Part shown: positions 10,876-21,425 of the stretch, in pieces | How positions within the stretch are numbered: the stretch's first letter is position 1 | Layout of the letters: every line of letters starts with the position of its first letter | From: Cryptomeria japonica | Taxonomy: Eukaryota > Streptophyta > Pinopsida > Cupressales > Cupressaceae | Direction: 5' to 3' | Length of the DNA: 64,000 bases | Assembly: GCF_030272615.1 (NCBI RefSeq) | Contig: NC_081411.1 | Span: forward strand, 152,941,971-153,005,970 | Program-made: the position numbers and the translations under genes | The notes under the pieces: generated by a model | The model's database searches: none | The model's input: the letters and a program-made list of their open reading frames with translations, nothing else | Told to the model about the DNA's origin: nothing

Positions 10876-12536
10876 TGTGTGGGAGAAAAAGTGACACTAA
10901 GCAAACATGCCCTAATCTCACTTTCAACCACACACTTGTGGAATACGAAAGAGCCTAGAGGTATCACACAATTGGCTACTTCTCCTTGTGGAAGAAAGAG
11001 CCACGGGCTACCTATTAGGATTTCTATTCCTTTGTTGTAAATGATAGATAGAATGATGCAAGTTCAATCCCTAACCCCAAAGTGCAAGTATGAACTAATA
11101 ACGAGATTGCAGAATTGAACTTAAATAATGGAAAGCTGTAAACACAAGGACAAGACAAGAATGTAAACGTGTACCCGGAGTTAAAATCTGACTGAAAATG
11201 TTCGGGACGGGGGCGCGGGTGCCATTGTCCTAATTCTGCCCCTGAAACTGCTCCGGAAACTGCTGTTTTGTAAAGTTGTCAAAAATGCTGAAAACTGCTG
11301 TCAGAAGGACCAGGGCGCCCAGCGCCCCTGTCCCAGGGACCAGGGTGCCCAGCGCCCCTGTCCTGGCAGGACCAAGGCACCCCACGCCCCTGTCCTGGTC
11401 TTTTGCTCTGAGATTTGGTGTGAAGTTCGGTCTCCGTCTGCTTCTTCCGGATTTGTAACTTGCGGCGTCGTCCGAGTCCCGAAACCTGCACTTATATTTG
11501 AAAAGGGTATGGGCGGCTATATAGGGTTTTGCCTTAGTCAAACCCCCGCTTCGGTGATTTCCACCTCCACGAATAGCCAAGTTGTATTGTAAAATGTATT
11601 GTGTGTGCAGACCTACTGTGTGTGCAAGGTCCTTAAATGCAAGAAAGCAAACTAGAGCAACCTAGAAAGTAAACCCTAATTGCTTGTAAATGATAATGTA
11701 AATGCTCTAAATCAAGATACAAAGTGATCTAAAGCATGAATAAAGGATATATTGAAGTTTATGCAAAGACATGAAAACAACATGACATCATACCCAACCC
11801 TCAAGGGAGGAGTACAAGCCAATCTTCAGTCGGTTATCTCCTATTGTTCTTCAATGTCTTCCAAGCCCTAAATGGATGAATGAAATTGATAAATGCTTGA
11901 TAGAAGGATGTTGAATGTTGTTGAAGTCTTCAAAGATCTACTCTTTCGCTGCATAGAAGGTCTCTCAAAGCCAAAAATCGGATCCTTTCAAATGAAGAAA
12001 GAGAGCTCTTATATATGAAACCCTAGGTCTTAATTTCAACTTTTGGCCGACCTAGAGATTGAATTTCCCGCCAATTTCTTGGGGTTAAGCTTTATTTTAT
12101 GATTGGATCACGCTCCTAAAATTTTGGGAAAAATGTCCGAGACCATGTTGCACTCCGGGCGCCATGGTCCTGACAACTTTTCACCAAATTTTGAGGACTG
12201 TCGGATATGATGATTTTAGAGAGAATCCCGAAGTTACAGGTGATTTTGAGATGTTTTGACCCCCGAAATCAAGCCCCCAAGTTCAAAATAGGACCTAATC
12301 AGGGTTTTTGGTTAAATGATGTATTGGAGGAATAAAATGAAAAGGGCACACTTTAATGAAAGGGCCCAACTTTATGATGTGGAAGATGATGAAATAGAAC
12401 CTTAGACCTAATTAATTTGATTAATTAAGTGCTAAAGGGGAAATGCAATGCAAAATGCAAAATGCGCCAAGGCGGGTGCTAAACTAGGTGTGAAATTGTA
12501 CCACCCTAGCAAGTGCGTACAATTTACGACGCTACA
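10876..12536 (-). repeat. Element A 5' LTR (1661 bp)
   Basis: Direct repeat of 4398-6036, about 20 bp longer, mainly through an extra ~30-bp GC-rich unit at 11305-11400. It starts (minus) TGTAGCGTCGTAAATT and carries TATATAAGAG at 12015-12006. ORFs at 11230-11580 are repeat shadows. Confidence 0.95.
11305..11400. repeat. GC-rich minisatellite in right LTR of A (3 units)
   Basis: Three ~30-bp GGACCAGGG...CCCAGCGCCCCTGTCC units, compared with two in the other LTR. Confidence 0.8.
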
Positions 12537-12541
12537 AATAA
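12537..12541. repeat. Target site duplication AATAA (right) of element A
   Basis: Exact match to 4393-4397. T gag coding resumes immediately to its right. Confidence 0.9.
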
Positions 12542-14330
12542 ATAATGAAATATAGAATGGTTCAATTTTCTCCAAAGGGGCAGGAGAAGTCACTAAGTTA
12601 GTTTGAGAAACTTTGGACTTTTGTGGAGGATTTGAGATATTATCTTTTTCTTTGACAAAATGAGCTAACTGATCAAAATGATCCAAATTAGACCTCAAGT
12701 ATTCTACTTCAGACATTTGAACCTTTTTTTTCTTAGCATGATCTATTATGTCAAATGCTTGAAAAGAATTTATCAAATATTGAGAAAGATTCTCACTTTG
12801 AGTATTTGAAATATTTGGTGCACTGGTCTTCGATGCAGAAAAATTTGCAAGAGCTGAGGAAGTACTTACATGTTTATCCTTTGCATTATCTTTTGAAGGA
12901 TTTGAGGTGTCCTTTGGTGGATTTGGCAAAGGAGTTCCACGATTGGTAATGGTAGCTGGCAAGCACTGTGAATCCTTCACTTGCGTTGAATCATTACTCT
13001 TTGCATTTGCTTGCAACTAATTGGCTTGAGTTTGCGAATGAGTGAATACTACAAAGACATCTCCATCATGTCCTTCCTACAAATGATCTTCTTCATACTG
13101 CATGTATCAAATGCTAGAGTCTCCAACCAGTTATACCTCTTCATCTTGTGGCATATTAGCATCTTCTTCACCAAAAGGTGAAAGGTCATTTTGTTTTGCC
13201 TCATAATAACCAGTAGCTGAATTTTGAGGTGGCACTTCCAATGCAAGTCTGTCCGGAGTTGGAGGTAACTTATTTTGATTATGAGCAACATAATTGGAAG
13301 CATTGTTAGGGAATGTTCTTCTTGGAACATCTTGGTATGGTGCATTCCCTTGTGTAAAAAAATGCTTCTTAAGTGCTAGCAATTCATTTGCTAGCTTCTG
13401 AATCATAGGATCAACAAAATTTGTTGAAGAAGACGATGCATCAACAATTTGACTATTTCTAACCTTGTTAGGATCCTTTCTTATCTTACCAGCAAGGATA
13501 AGATCATCTGCAACTGATATGGCAATCTATTGTGTAGCAACCAAATCTGTAGGATTATTCCTATGCAAGAGAAAACTTACTTTTGGCAATTGAGCATTAA
13601 TAACGAAACATTTTAAGTTTCCAGCAGTAGGTTGGGATGTCGTCAGAATATGATTGTACAACTTATTGAACTTTGCCACAAAGTCTCGCATAGGCTCTTG
13701 TGGTTCCTTCTTCATTTGAGTCAATTTCACTAAAAGTGCATGATCATCTTCAGCAGGCTTAAACCTTGCCTCGAACCTTGTTATGAGGCTAGCTCAATTT
13801 GTAATACAATTATTTGGAAGATGATAAAACCAATCAGCAACCACACCTTGCAAACTTTCAATAAATAATCTCACAGAAACATCTTCATGCTCAACCTCGA
13901 GAACACCATATGCAATATAAAAAGAAGCAATGTGCTCATTAGGGTGTTGAGAACCATCTCCCAAAAACTTAGACAAACTTTTTCTTGTGCCTTTTGGAAG
14001 TTCATGTAAAGGTGTTGTTAGGCATAAAGGGCCAAACACAGTACCCCAAGGACCTTGGGCAACCATACTTAATTGATTGTATAGGGGAATTACAAAATGA
14101 TTGATAGTTGGGATAACCAAAACTTGCAAACTTGATGCCTCACCTAGAATAGGAAACTACTATGCAGTAGGAGGAAAACTCCTTTTTCATTGCAAAGGAG
14201 ATCTTGATTGAGGAGGAGTCACAAAATGAAAATTATGTTGTTACAAAAACTCAAAGGTAGGATCAATAAGTCCTATTGCTCGTTGTCCACGAGTGTAACT
14301 TTGATAAACCAAATTAGTACTTTGAGGAAA
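12542..14330 (-). pseudogene. Element T gag
   Basis: One minus-strand frame of about 600 codons with several stops (near 13795, 13527, 13131 and 13017). The core at about 14060-13560 matches the plant Retrotrans_gag domain: an FLGDGSQHPNEHIASF segment, FIESLQGVVADWFYHLP, FEARFKP, and then MRDFVAKFNKLYNHI, the usual WF..LP / F...F pattern. Downstream are Pro/Asn-rich and Ser-rich linkers with a lysine-rich region (HAKKKKVQMSEVEYLRSN). No CCHC knuckle is seen. The frame runs into element A at 12541 and continues as protease at 4397. The exact start is unclear; coding is readable from about 14330. Confidence 0.85.
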
Positions 14331-14400
14331 TCAGCAATATAGATATTACAATGGAAAAACACACGTCAACACAAATGACAAAATACTGGTTACACGTTGA

Positions 14401-14418
14401 TCCCCAACAGAGTCGCCA
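14401..14418 (-). promoter_or_regulatory. Primer binding site of element T
   Basis: On the minus strand TGGCGACTCTGTTGGGGA follows the LTR end (CCCAGCA at 14425) after a 6-nt spacer. The sequence is like the PBS described for plant Tat/Ogre-type gypsy elements. Confidence 0.8.
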
Positions 14419-14424
14419 AAAAAT

Positions 14425-15307
14425 TGCTGGGTGAATATTTTGTCACTAGCGTACCAATGACAAAGTCTTTCCTCTCATCAGAGGGAGGTTCCCTGGAAGA
14501 ATTTGGGTATTTCAACAACTTTGAAATTAAATTTGGGGGTAAGCTTAGGGCATGTAATTCTCTTTTTTTAGGATTAATGTATCTCCCTTCTCTTGATGAT
14601 ATTTCTTACAACTAACAAAACTAATAACTAATAGAACTTCTTTACAATGATTTTTAATATCTCAATAGTCATTTAAGCTCAAAGTCTTATGAGAGTGCAA
14701 CTTACTTTATTCACCACAATTACAACTATAATCACAACTCGTAGCTCAAAGTATCCAATATGTGATTAATTTTCTTAAAAAACTGAGAGCAACTAATAGC
14801 AATACAAAGCTTACTATGTAATCATTGAACTATCAAAAGATTTCTGAAATATGCAAATAGCACAAAGTCTACTTATCACAATTAGAAATCTATCTTAATC
14901 ACATAAACAATATCACCAAAAAGATTCAAGTATTTAGGAAATGATTATGAGATCTGGACATAAGAACAACTCTTAGTTATAAACACAATCTTCTGCCCAA
15001 CACAGTTTGGAAACTAGCAGGTTGCTATCTTTATTTCCTTGAATCAATCTTTACATCAAAATCTCAAAGTATTTGTTGAGCAAAACATTTGGCAGAGTCT
15101 TGTTTAGCATAAATGAAAGATAAATATTTACAAATGAGGTTCCTCCTTTTATAGGAAAGGAGTAGAGAAAAAAGTGGGTGCAGTTGACTAATTCAACTAC
15201 AGAGTCCTATTTGACTACATCTACTGCATAAAATGAAAATGCAATTGTAAGAAAATTTGCAGTAACTAAGACTGCAACTACATGAAAAGATAGTGTCACT
15301 GGGGACA
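14425..15307 (-). repeat. LTR of element T (883 bp)
   Basis: On the minus strand it runs from TGTCCCCAGTGACAC (15307) to CACCCAGCA (14425). It is followed by a PBS and, unusually, also preceded by a PPT-like purine tract at 15330-15308. The TATA box CCTATAAAAGG lies at 15155-15145. The partner LTR is outside the window, so ends rest on TG/CA plus PBS and PPT adjacency. Confidence 0.7.
15145..15155 (-). promoter_or_regulatory. TATA box in element T LTR
   Basis: CCTATAAAAGG on the minus strand. Confidence 0.5.
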
Positions 15308-15330
15308 CTTTATTCTTTATTTCCCCCCTC
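15308..15330 (-). promoter_or_regulatory. Polypurine tract upstream of the T LTR
   Basis: On the minus strand GAGGGGGGAAATAAAGAATA ends at the LTR's TG. It also contains the likely stop of the preceding ORF. Its position makes this LTR look like a 3' LTR for the sequence to its right. Confidence 0.65.
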
Positions 15331-15339
15331 ATTGATTTT

Positions 15340-18187
15340 CTAGAATTCCTCAAACATTGCCAGCATAGCTTGCATTTTAGATTTATCTGGCCCTAAAGTC
15401 GCATTGAAAATGGCCTGAATACGAGATATGGAATCTATGATTTCAACATAAATCATTTTTTATTTCTTCAAAACTGATGCAAGATCATCTAAGTTGATTT
15501 GCATTTGAATTAACTTATCAAATGATGCTAGAGAAAATTGATCATCTACCAATTGATCAATCATGGTGAGGAATTCATGTTTGACGATCTCATTGGGTAA
15601 AACTTTCTATTCTGTATCAAATAACTGGCAAGGCAATTCTGATATTCCTGATGAAATATTTGTGATTGCATCAGTACATGCATTTCTATCTTGATTCATA
15701 TCCTTTACTAACACTTTCATTAGTTCATCCTTGTGTGCCAAAATTTCTCAGGTTTGAATGTACTCACCCCGAGTCAATACTACATTGTTATCAACAAGGA
15801 TGTCTACTTTGTACTCTCTCATTTTATTCCAAAGACCTAAATCTTTCTCAAGTTTGGTTATTTCTTGGGATAATAGAGATTGTACGTCCTGCACCTATAC
15901 ATGAGCATTTTCAAAGTCTGTCAACAGCTTGACTGCAGAATCAATGAGATGTTCCCCTTCTGACTTCAAGCGATCGATCCATTCTTCCATTACCTTACCC
16001 CTTGTACCCAACTTCTCCACCTTTATGAGTGCTTATGTGTCGACTAAAGAAACTATGGGTTGAACCTCTTGTGATGACTACGCTATTTTATGTAGCATTC
16101 TTGTCAGGTGTTCACATTTCTGCTTCCATTCACTCTTCTCATCCCTCTCTTGGTCAAATCTACGCATGAGAGAATTAAAAGTAGTTTGAGAGTCCTTCTT
16201 AACACTCTTATGTGTTTCTACACCAAACTCTACTATCTATATTGTATAATCCACAGGTTGAATGTTGTCCTTGTCCTTATCTGATGACAAAACCAAGACC
16301 TCAACATATTTCCTTTTGCTTGCTAGATCCACCAATATTTTGGACATAGTCTTGGGCTTTTTGGTGATTTTTTTCTTGACAGGACCCAGTTGATCAAAAT
16401 CAAAATCATTTGGTGAAATTACATGCTTCTTTCTTTTGGGCGCCACAATATCCAACCATGGGGGAAAAGCTGATTTTGTTGTTGGAGTTGTGGTATCAGT
16501 TTGTGCAGCTATACATACTTGTATTGTAAATTAACTTGAAGTTATAGCATCTTGGGACACTGGCACAAGTGAAGTTGTATTAGTAACACTAGGAACTTGA
16601 GAAGAAGATGATGTTGCTACAGTGGTAGAAACCAATAGAGGAGATGTTCTAGTCATAAAGGTAGAATAGGTGGTAGAGCCTCTGCAGTAACAATGCCTGA
16701 ATGAAGCACCACTATCTGTTTCTCTTGAGACATTTGTGCCATTGCTTCTGAAAAGTCTAAGATTTAGGATTCAATCATAGACACAGGTACATCATCAAAA
16801 CTTGGAAGGTTTGACAAAGTTACAAACTCTTCATCATCTCCTTCAACATCTAAGCCTTCATCATCTTGTTCCTCATCCTCCTCAAATGAATTAGATTCAA
16901 TGGAATGAATGGTTAACTGAGTTGAAATAGGAACCTGTGTTGTTGTAGAAATGGTGGTAACTAGTGGTGGAAGTGATTCTCCCACATCGTGTATTTCTTC
17001 TTCCTATGGTAGTTCACCTTCTTCTTGTCCTTTTTTTGACTCCTGCAATGTTGGTTCCTTGGAAACATCCTTTTTTGTAGCTTGAGATGAGGATTCATGT
17101 ACATACACTAATTGTCTACATAGCTCCATGACAACAATTTTGTCTGATGGATATCTTGGTAGCATAAAAGGTTCACAAATATAGCAGCCCACCCAAATGT
17201 ATGCAAATGTTGGAAACTATAGGAAGATACACCCATACTCGCAAACTTTGATATAATAAACATCAAGAAGCCTCTTTTTCTGCAAATCCATGTCAAACAA
17301 ACATTTCCATGCTGCAAAGAATGCATCATTAACTTTGTGGAAATGACCGCTAATTGAAGATAGTCAATTGAGGTTAGTAATCCCATACTGGAGTTAGTCT
17401 TCTATCACCTTTTGTAGACAGACCTAGAAATTGCCTCGTAGAGGCAGCTGCATACACAAGATAAGAAGTCATGTAGAATTTCAATGTGTTTTTGACTTCC
17501 TTCAACTCATCGCAAATTGTATCACTGATTTTCTTATCCCAATCTTATTATTTCCTTTCCTAATGATATTCATATACCAGCACATCAATGGTTGAAAGAA
17601 GTGAGAATCTGGAATCGCTATCACTTGAGATAGCAAGGTGACCATGTCATTATATTCTTCGGTGAAATCACTCATGTGAAAATATTTCGTCCATCAGGAA
17701 GTTGTAGATGTTCGAGAACTTGACAAGAAAATATTATTGATGGTTTTCATACATTTATCTTCCTTTTCCTCATACCATTTTTGTGCCCTTTTTGAGTGAT
17801 ATCCACCACTTCCTCTGTATAATAACCTTTGAAGACATTGTTAAAATACTCACTGTCAAGATGGATAACCACATTTCCATCTGTATCTTTAACATGTCTA
17901 GTGGCGGGATCAAATCGTTTTGTTGTAGCCAATACAAAATCAGGGTCATGAGCAACTACTAGAAAGGATGCATACTTATGCAATTCACTAGCTATGAGGC
18001 GAGATAGTCTTGAAGGAGCCTCCCAAACCCTCTTGAGAAATTTCTCCATGTCCACATGTCCAATTTTTGTGTCCTAAATTTGATCCACATTTGATTGGAT
18101 AGAGCTTTCTGGAAATATTTTCAAGTACTTGTCGTACTTGTACTTCATTTTCTTGCTTGTAGACTTGCTAGGAGAGGGCTCAGACAT
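15340..18187 (-). pseudogene. Retroelement-associated ORF of unknown function, decayed
   Basis: A minus-strand reading frame with many stops and some frame changes, about 950 codons if repaired. It starts at ATG 18187 (MSEPSPSKSTSKK), has a TAG at 18076-18074, and continues as EKFLKRVWEAPSRLSRLIAS, then FLVVAHDPDFVLATTKRFDP and DSEYFNNVFKGY. The middle (17386-16764) is poorly conserved, then acidic (EEDEEQDDEGLDVEGDDEEF), then basic near 16455-16300 (PKRKKHVISP). The last third (16230-15340) is Lys/Glu-rich with coiled-coil character. It ends at the PPT just before the T LTR, so it probably belonged to a retrotransposon as a 3' accessory ORF. The style resembles plant retroelement ORFs related to the plant mobile domain, but I see no diagnostic motif. 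Confidence 0.6.
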
Positions 18188-18339
18188 TTACCAAGATCTA
18201 CATTAAACACCAAAAATCAGTGTTTGAAAAATCAGCATCATCAGAGTAACCATGTTTTTGATCAGAACAAGTTTTAGGAACCAAAGATGCCTTAGGAGAA
18301 AAATTGAATAAAACTTTGCAAGTCAGAAGGCCAAAACTA

Positions 18340-18865
18340 CACATTGGGTTTTAAAACCCGATGTGGAAGCAAAACAAAAGATCTAACATATTGGGTTTTA
18401 AAGTCCGATATGTAAATGGGTAGGAAACCTTGTAGGTTGGGAAAAATTTCCCGACCTGTACATCAGCATAACAAGCTGACACATTGGGTTTTAAAACCCA
18501 ATGTGTAAGGGAAGGTAAGGCTCTTCACATGTCGAGAAAAATTTCCCGACCTGCGAAGAAGAGTAACCTTCGCCGCATGTCAATAAATAAACCTTGACAT
18601 GCAGAGAAGTAGGAAGGACAAAAAAAAAGGCATGTCAAGTTTTAAAACCTGATATGCGCCAAAAAGTAGGTCATCTTGCATGTTAGGAAAAATCTCCCGA
18701 CATGCTAAACATGCAAGCAGTAATCAAATGATAGGTCAAGATTTAAATCTTGACCTACTCACAAGAGAGACCCAAAGGGAAAGTCAGGATTTAAATCATG
18801 TCTTGCCATTTTGGGGAAGAAAGGGAAAAATGACTACGTAGGTCAGAATTCAAATTCCGACCTGC
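18340..18865. repeat. Array of ~11 short imperfect palindromes (cluster 1)
   Basis: Eleven dyads of 24-30 bp, at 18340, 18386, 18432, 18479, 18528, 18575, 18630, 18678, 18732, 18781 and 18838. They share a plan: outer CA[C/T]GT or AGGT, then three to five bases, a TTTAAA/AAATTT-like centre, and the complement. The dyads at 18479-18506 (28 bp) and 18732-18757 (26 bp) are perfect. Arm sequence differs between units yet the two arms of a unit match, for example TTGGG/CCCAA versus TCAAG/CTTGA. Spacers are 16-70 bp and unrelated. Confidence 0.85.
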
Positions 18866-19188
18866 ATAAGAAAACAAGGACAAGGAAGATAGGGTGTCAA
18901 ATTTTACAACCCGAAACCCACTAAAAACAAGAAAAACCCTAAAAAATGAAGAGACTAACTTGAAAAGAAGGTAAACATAAAGAAAAACAAGCCCAACTTA
19001 CTTGAGAACCATGAAATATTGAAAGGAAACGACCAAGAATTTGTTGAAATCACAAGCTCTCTCACCTACTCGAAGAAAATCCGCACCACAAAGCTCAAGA
19101 ATGCAAACTTAGCAGATTAAAATGACAAATAAAACATAAAATGTGTTTAATAAAAGATTAAAAGTGCAAGTAATGTGCAATGCGTGTT
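18866..19188. other. Spacer between palindrome clusters
   Basis: A-rich sequence with one decayed dyad near 18895-18920 (GTGTCAAATTTTACAACCCG). No ORF. Confidence 0.5.
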
Positions 19189-19487
19189 GTGCAGGTTAGG
19201 GAATTTACGCTGAGCTACATGAAGAAAGACTTGCAGTTTTCCCTGACCTGCACTAAGTTCATGCAAAATCAAAACTGCATGTCAGGGAAAAAACCCCAAC
19301 ATGCACGCGTAAGACACCTGCACATCGAAAAATAAAACCTTTTTTCAAGGACAAAAGACTCACAGGTTGGACTTTAAAGTCCGACCTACACTACACATGC
19401 AAGACCAACCGTGCAGGTCGAACTTTAAAACCCAACTTGCTTGTTGAAAGCAAAGGCGTGCAGGTTGGGTTTTAAAGCCTGACATGC
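19189..19487. repeat. Array of 5 short imperfect palindromes (cluster 2)
   Basis: The same dyad type recurs at 19277-19304, 19363-19388, 19413-19440 and 19460-19487. One more has a longer loop, with arms at 19189-19203 and 19237-19253. Arms are GCAGGT or CATGTC with AGGG/TCGAA/TTGGG inner parts around TTTAAA. Confidence 0.8.
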
Positions 19488-20462
19488 ATGGAAAAACTGA
19501 AAAATAAATCTAACTTAAAAAAAAAAGACAAAAGGCTAATGACGCAAAAAAGAGACACAACTTACGAGGTAAATTGGCCATCCTTGAAGTACATGAGGCA
19601 CAAAACAGACAAGTTTTGTAGGGTTGCCTCATGATTTCAAGTCAGCTGAAATTAGTGACAACACATGTAAAATAAGAAATACACCATAGAGATAATTTCC
19701 ATAGAATTTTTCATGGCAAACCATAAACTAATTCATACTAGTCTTTAGGAAATTTACATTCTCCTTGTTCTTAACAATCTGTATGACTCAGACCTTGATG
19801 TTGCTTCCAACAATCTCTAAATATGACTGACTTGAATCCTTTTCTTATAGCCTTGAAATTCCTTTTATAATAATAAGGAATGCTACAAGCTTCAGGATGT
19901 TTACAAATGGCTTTTCCTTCTTTTGACATGTTTAAAAAAGAAACCTTATTACAAATTTAGAACAAGAAAAAAATAGACTATGCGCTCTAGGAATTTCCTA
20001 GGTGGAGAATAAAATATTGTTGAGGTCCTATTGCCATGTCACCATCACATTGCAGATGTCTAAGAGGAGGCAAGTTTCATACCACAATAGCTAGAAGAGG
20101 AGCTCCACAACAAAATAAGTGGAGCATCCCCAAAGCTAGAGGAGGAGCTCATTGAACTAGCAGAACAACTAGTAAAGTGGATAGATGAGCTCAAAGAGAA
20201 ATTTTGTAATGAGAGAGGGGATTGTAGCTCTAGCATTCAATTTGAATTTAATAGGCTCTGCATTTGAACCATCCACCCCCTGTCCTTATTATTCTTCTCT
20301 CCTCTCCCCTTTCCTCTCAACCATTTGATGGTGAAGGGATTATTATGGGTAGCTCTTGAAAGGTTCCTTGCAACTGAAAGAGCCTTTCAATACCCCTTTA
20401 GCTACAAAGGCAGTCTATTGAAAAATCCTCCACCTAGTATCACAGAGTTTATGACTTATTAA
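19488..20462. other. Non-coding flank left of element B
   Basis: No supported gene or repeat family. A purine-rich stretch at 20090-20200 has AGAGGAGCTC recurring several times. Confidence 0.5.
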
Positions 20463-21369
20463 TGTTGGCAATTAACACTCATTGGAATCATATGTTGTCA
20501 TTGATGACAACAAGATTCTATTGAAGGCATATGTCGGCATATACCGACATTTGGAGGCATACACCAACGGATATCGACATTGAGTATTCAAGGTCATTAC
20601 CGACACCGGCATCTAGCATTTCAGTGAAGCCAACATTAGTCTTGATCTAAAAGGTTTTATTGTAAAATCATTTTGTAACTATTGTGTAAGGTTGCCATTA
20701 AATATATTTTGTATTGTAAGCTGACATAAGGCATATTGTTTGTAAGGGTATATATGTCAGTCTGTTAGGTCATTTTGAAGAAGAGATGATAGGACAATGT
20801 AAATAACATGGTAGCAGAACTGTGTGATACGAAGGATATGTATGAAGGTCATTTTGTATGCAAATGTAATATCATGCTATGATTAGTAGATAGTTTATAA
20901 AGCATTCTTGGAGGAAGAGGAGATATCGATAGAAGGTCTAGGGTTTATGAACTGATACAGAACAGAGCTTTAATCAGAATTCTTTTTGGCATTGTGGATG
21001 CATTTTGTGAGTTCATTAGTACTGTTTTATTTTAGTAGAAGATTGTAGTCAGTGAGACTCTTTTGTGTTGAGTAGTGTGTCTTCCTGCATGTGCAGGCCC
21101 CCATGCTATGTAATATCTTTCATATGGCCAATGAATTGATATTGTGGGTCACAAATCCCACCATGGTTTTTCCTCTTTGAGGTTTTCGACGTATAAATTC
21201 AGTGTGTTATGGTGTTCATTCATGTGGCTGGTTTATTTACTTCATGTTATATGTTTCTTCATTTACCAGTTTATATGTGTATGTTATAAAAGGTTAAAAT
21301 CTTGTGTTATCAACAAAACACTAATTCACCCCTCCCTCTCAGTGTTCTTGGGTTCATTGTATTCCTACA
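20463..21369 (+). repeat. Element B 5' LTR (907 bp)
   Basis: Starts TGTTGGCAATTAACACTC and ends CATTGTATTCCTACA. It contains a GTTGTCATTGATGACAAC near-palindrome at 20494-20511 and a TATA-like GGTATATATG at 20747-20756. The ORF at 21144-21380 is an LTR shadow repeated at 27030. Confidence 0.93.
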
Positions 21370-21371
21370 AT

Positions 21372-21383
21372 TGGTATTAGAGC
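21372..21383 (+). promoter_or_regulatory. Primer binding site of element B
   Basis: TGGTATTAGAGC two bases after the LTR. One base differs from the plant initiator-Met tRNA complement TGGTATCAGAGC. Confidence 0.9.
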
Positions 21384-21425
21384 TTGGTACCTCAAAGGAA
21401 GATCTTGAAACTAGAATCATCAAAC

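Larger units (their letters stand above)
4398..12536 (-). mobile_element. Element A: complete non-autonomous LTR retrotransposon
   Basis: An 8.1-kb element bounded by two near-identical direct LTRs (4398-6036 and 10876-12536), each with TG...CA ends. It is flanked by a perfect 5-bp duplication, AATAA. The minus orientation is set by the PBS next to the right LTR (10872-10853), the PPT next to the left LTR (6051-6037), and one long minus-strand ORF (10714-7730). The ORF holds a degenerate protease and a G-patch-like segment only. No RT, RNase H or integrase can be read, so mobility would need another element's enzymes. The LTRs differ at about 30 positions by eye, mostly C/T or G/A, plus small indels. 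It inserted inside the protease frame of element T. Confidence 0.95.
3771..15307 (-). mobile_element. Element T: minus-strand Ty3/Gypsy-type retrotransposon, interrupted by element A
   Basis: Read on the minus strand from right to left: LTR (15307-14425), PBS (14418-14401), gag (about 14330-12542), then protease (4397-3775). Element A (4398-12536) interrupts it between gag and protease. Removing A and one copy of its AATAA target duplication restores a continuous reading frame across the site, so this is one older element. Its RT, integrase and second LTR are not seen. The chromovirus LTR cuts it on the left. The PBS resembles those of plant Tat/Ogre-type elements, which suggests that lineage, but without RT this stays tentative. 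Confidence 0.8.

Noticed and set aside
18340-19487. CRISPR-like repeat array
   Set aside because: Units are palindromes with varying sequence, not identical direct repeats, and no cas genes exist. The DNA is plant nuclear.
21144-21380. 78-codon ORF with hydrophobic segments
   Set aside because: Lies within the B LTR and recurs altered at 27030-27284 in the other LTR, so it is a repeat shadow.
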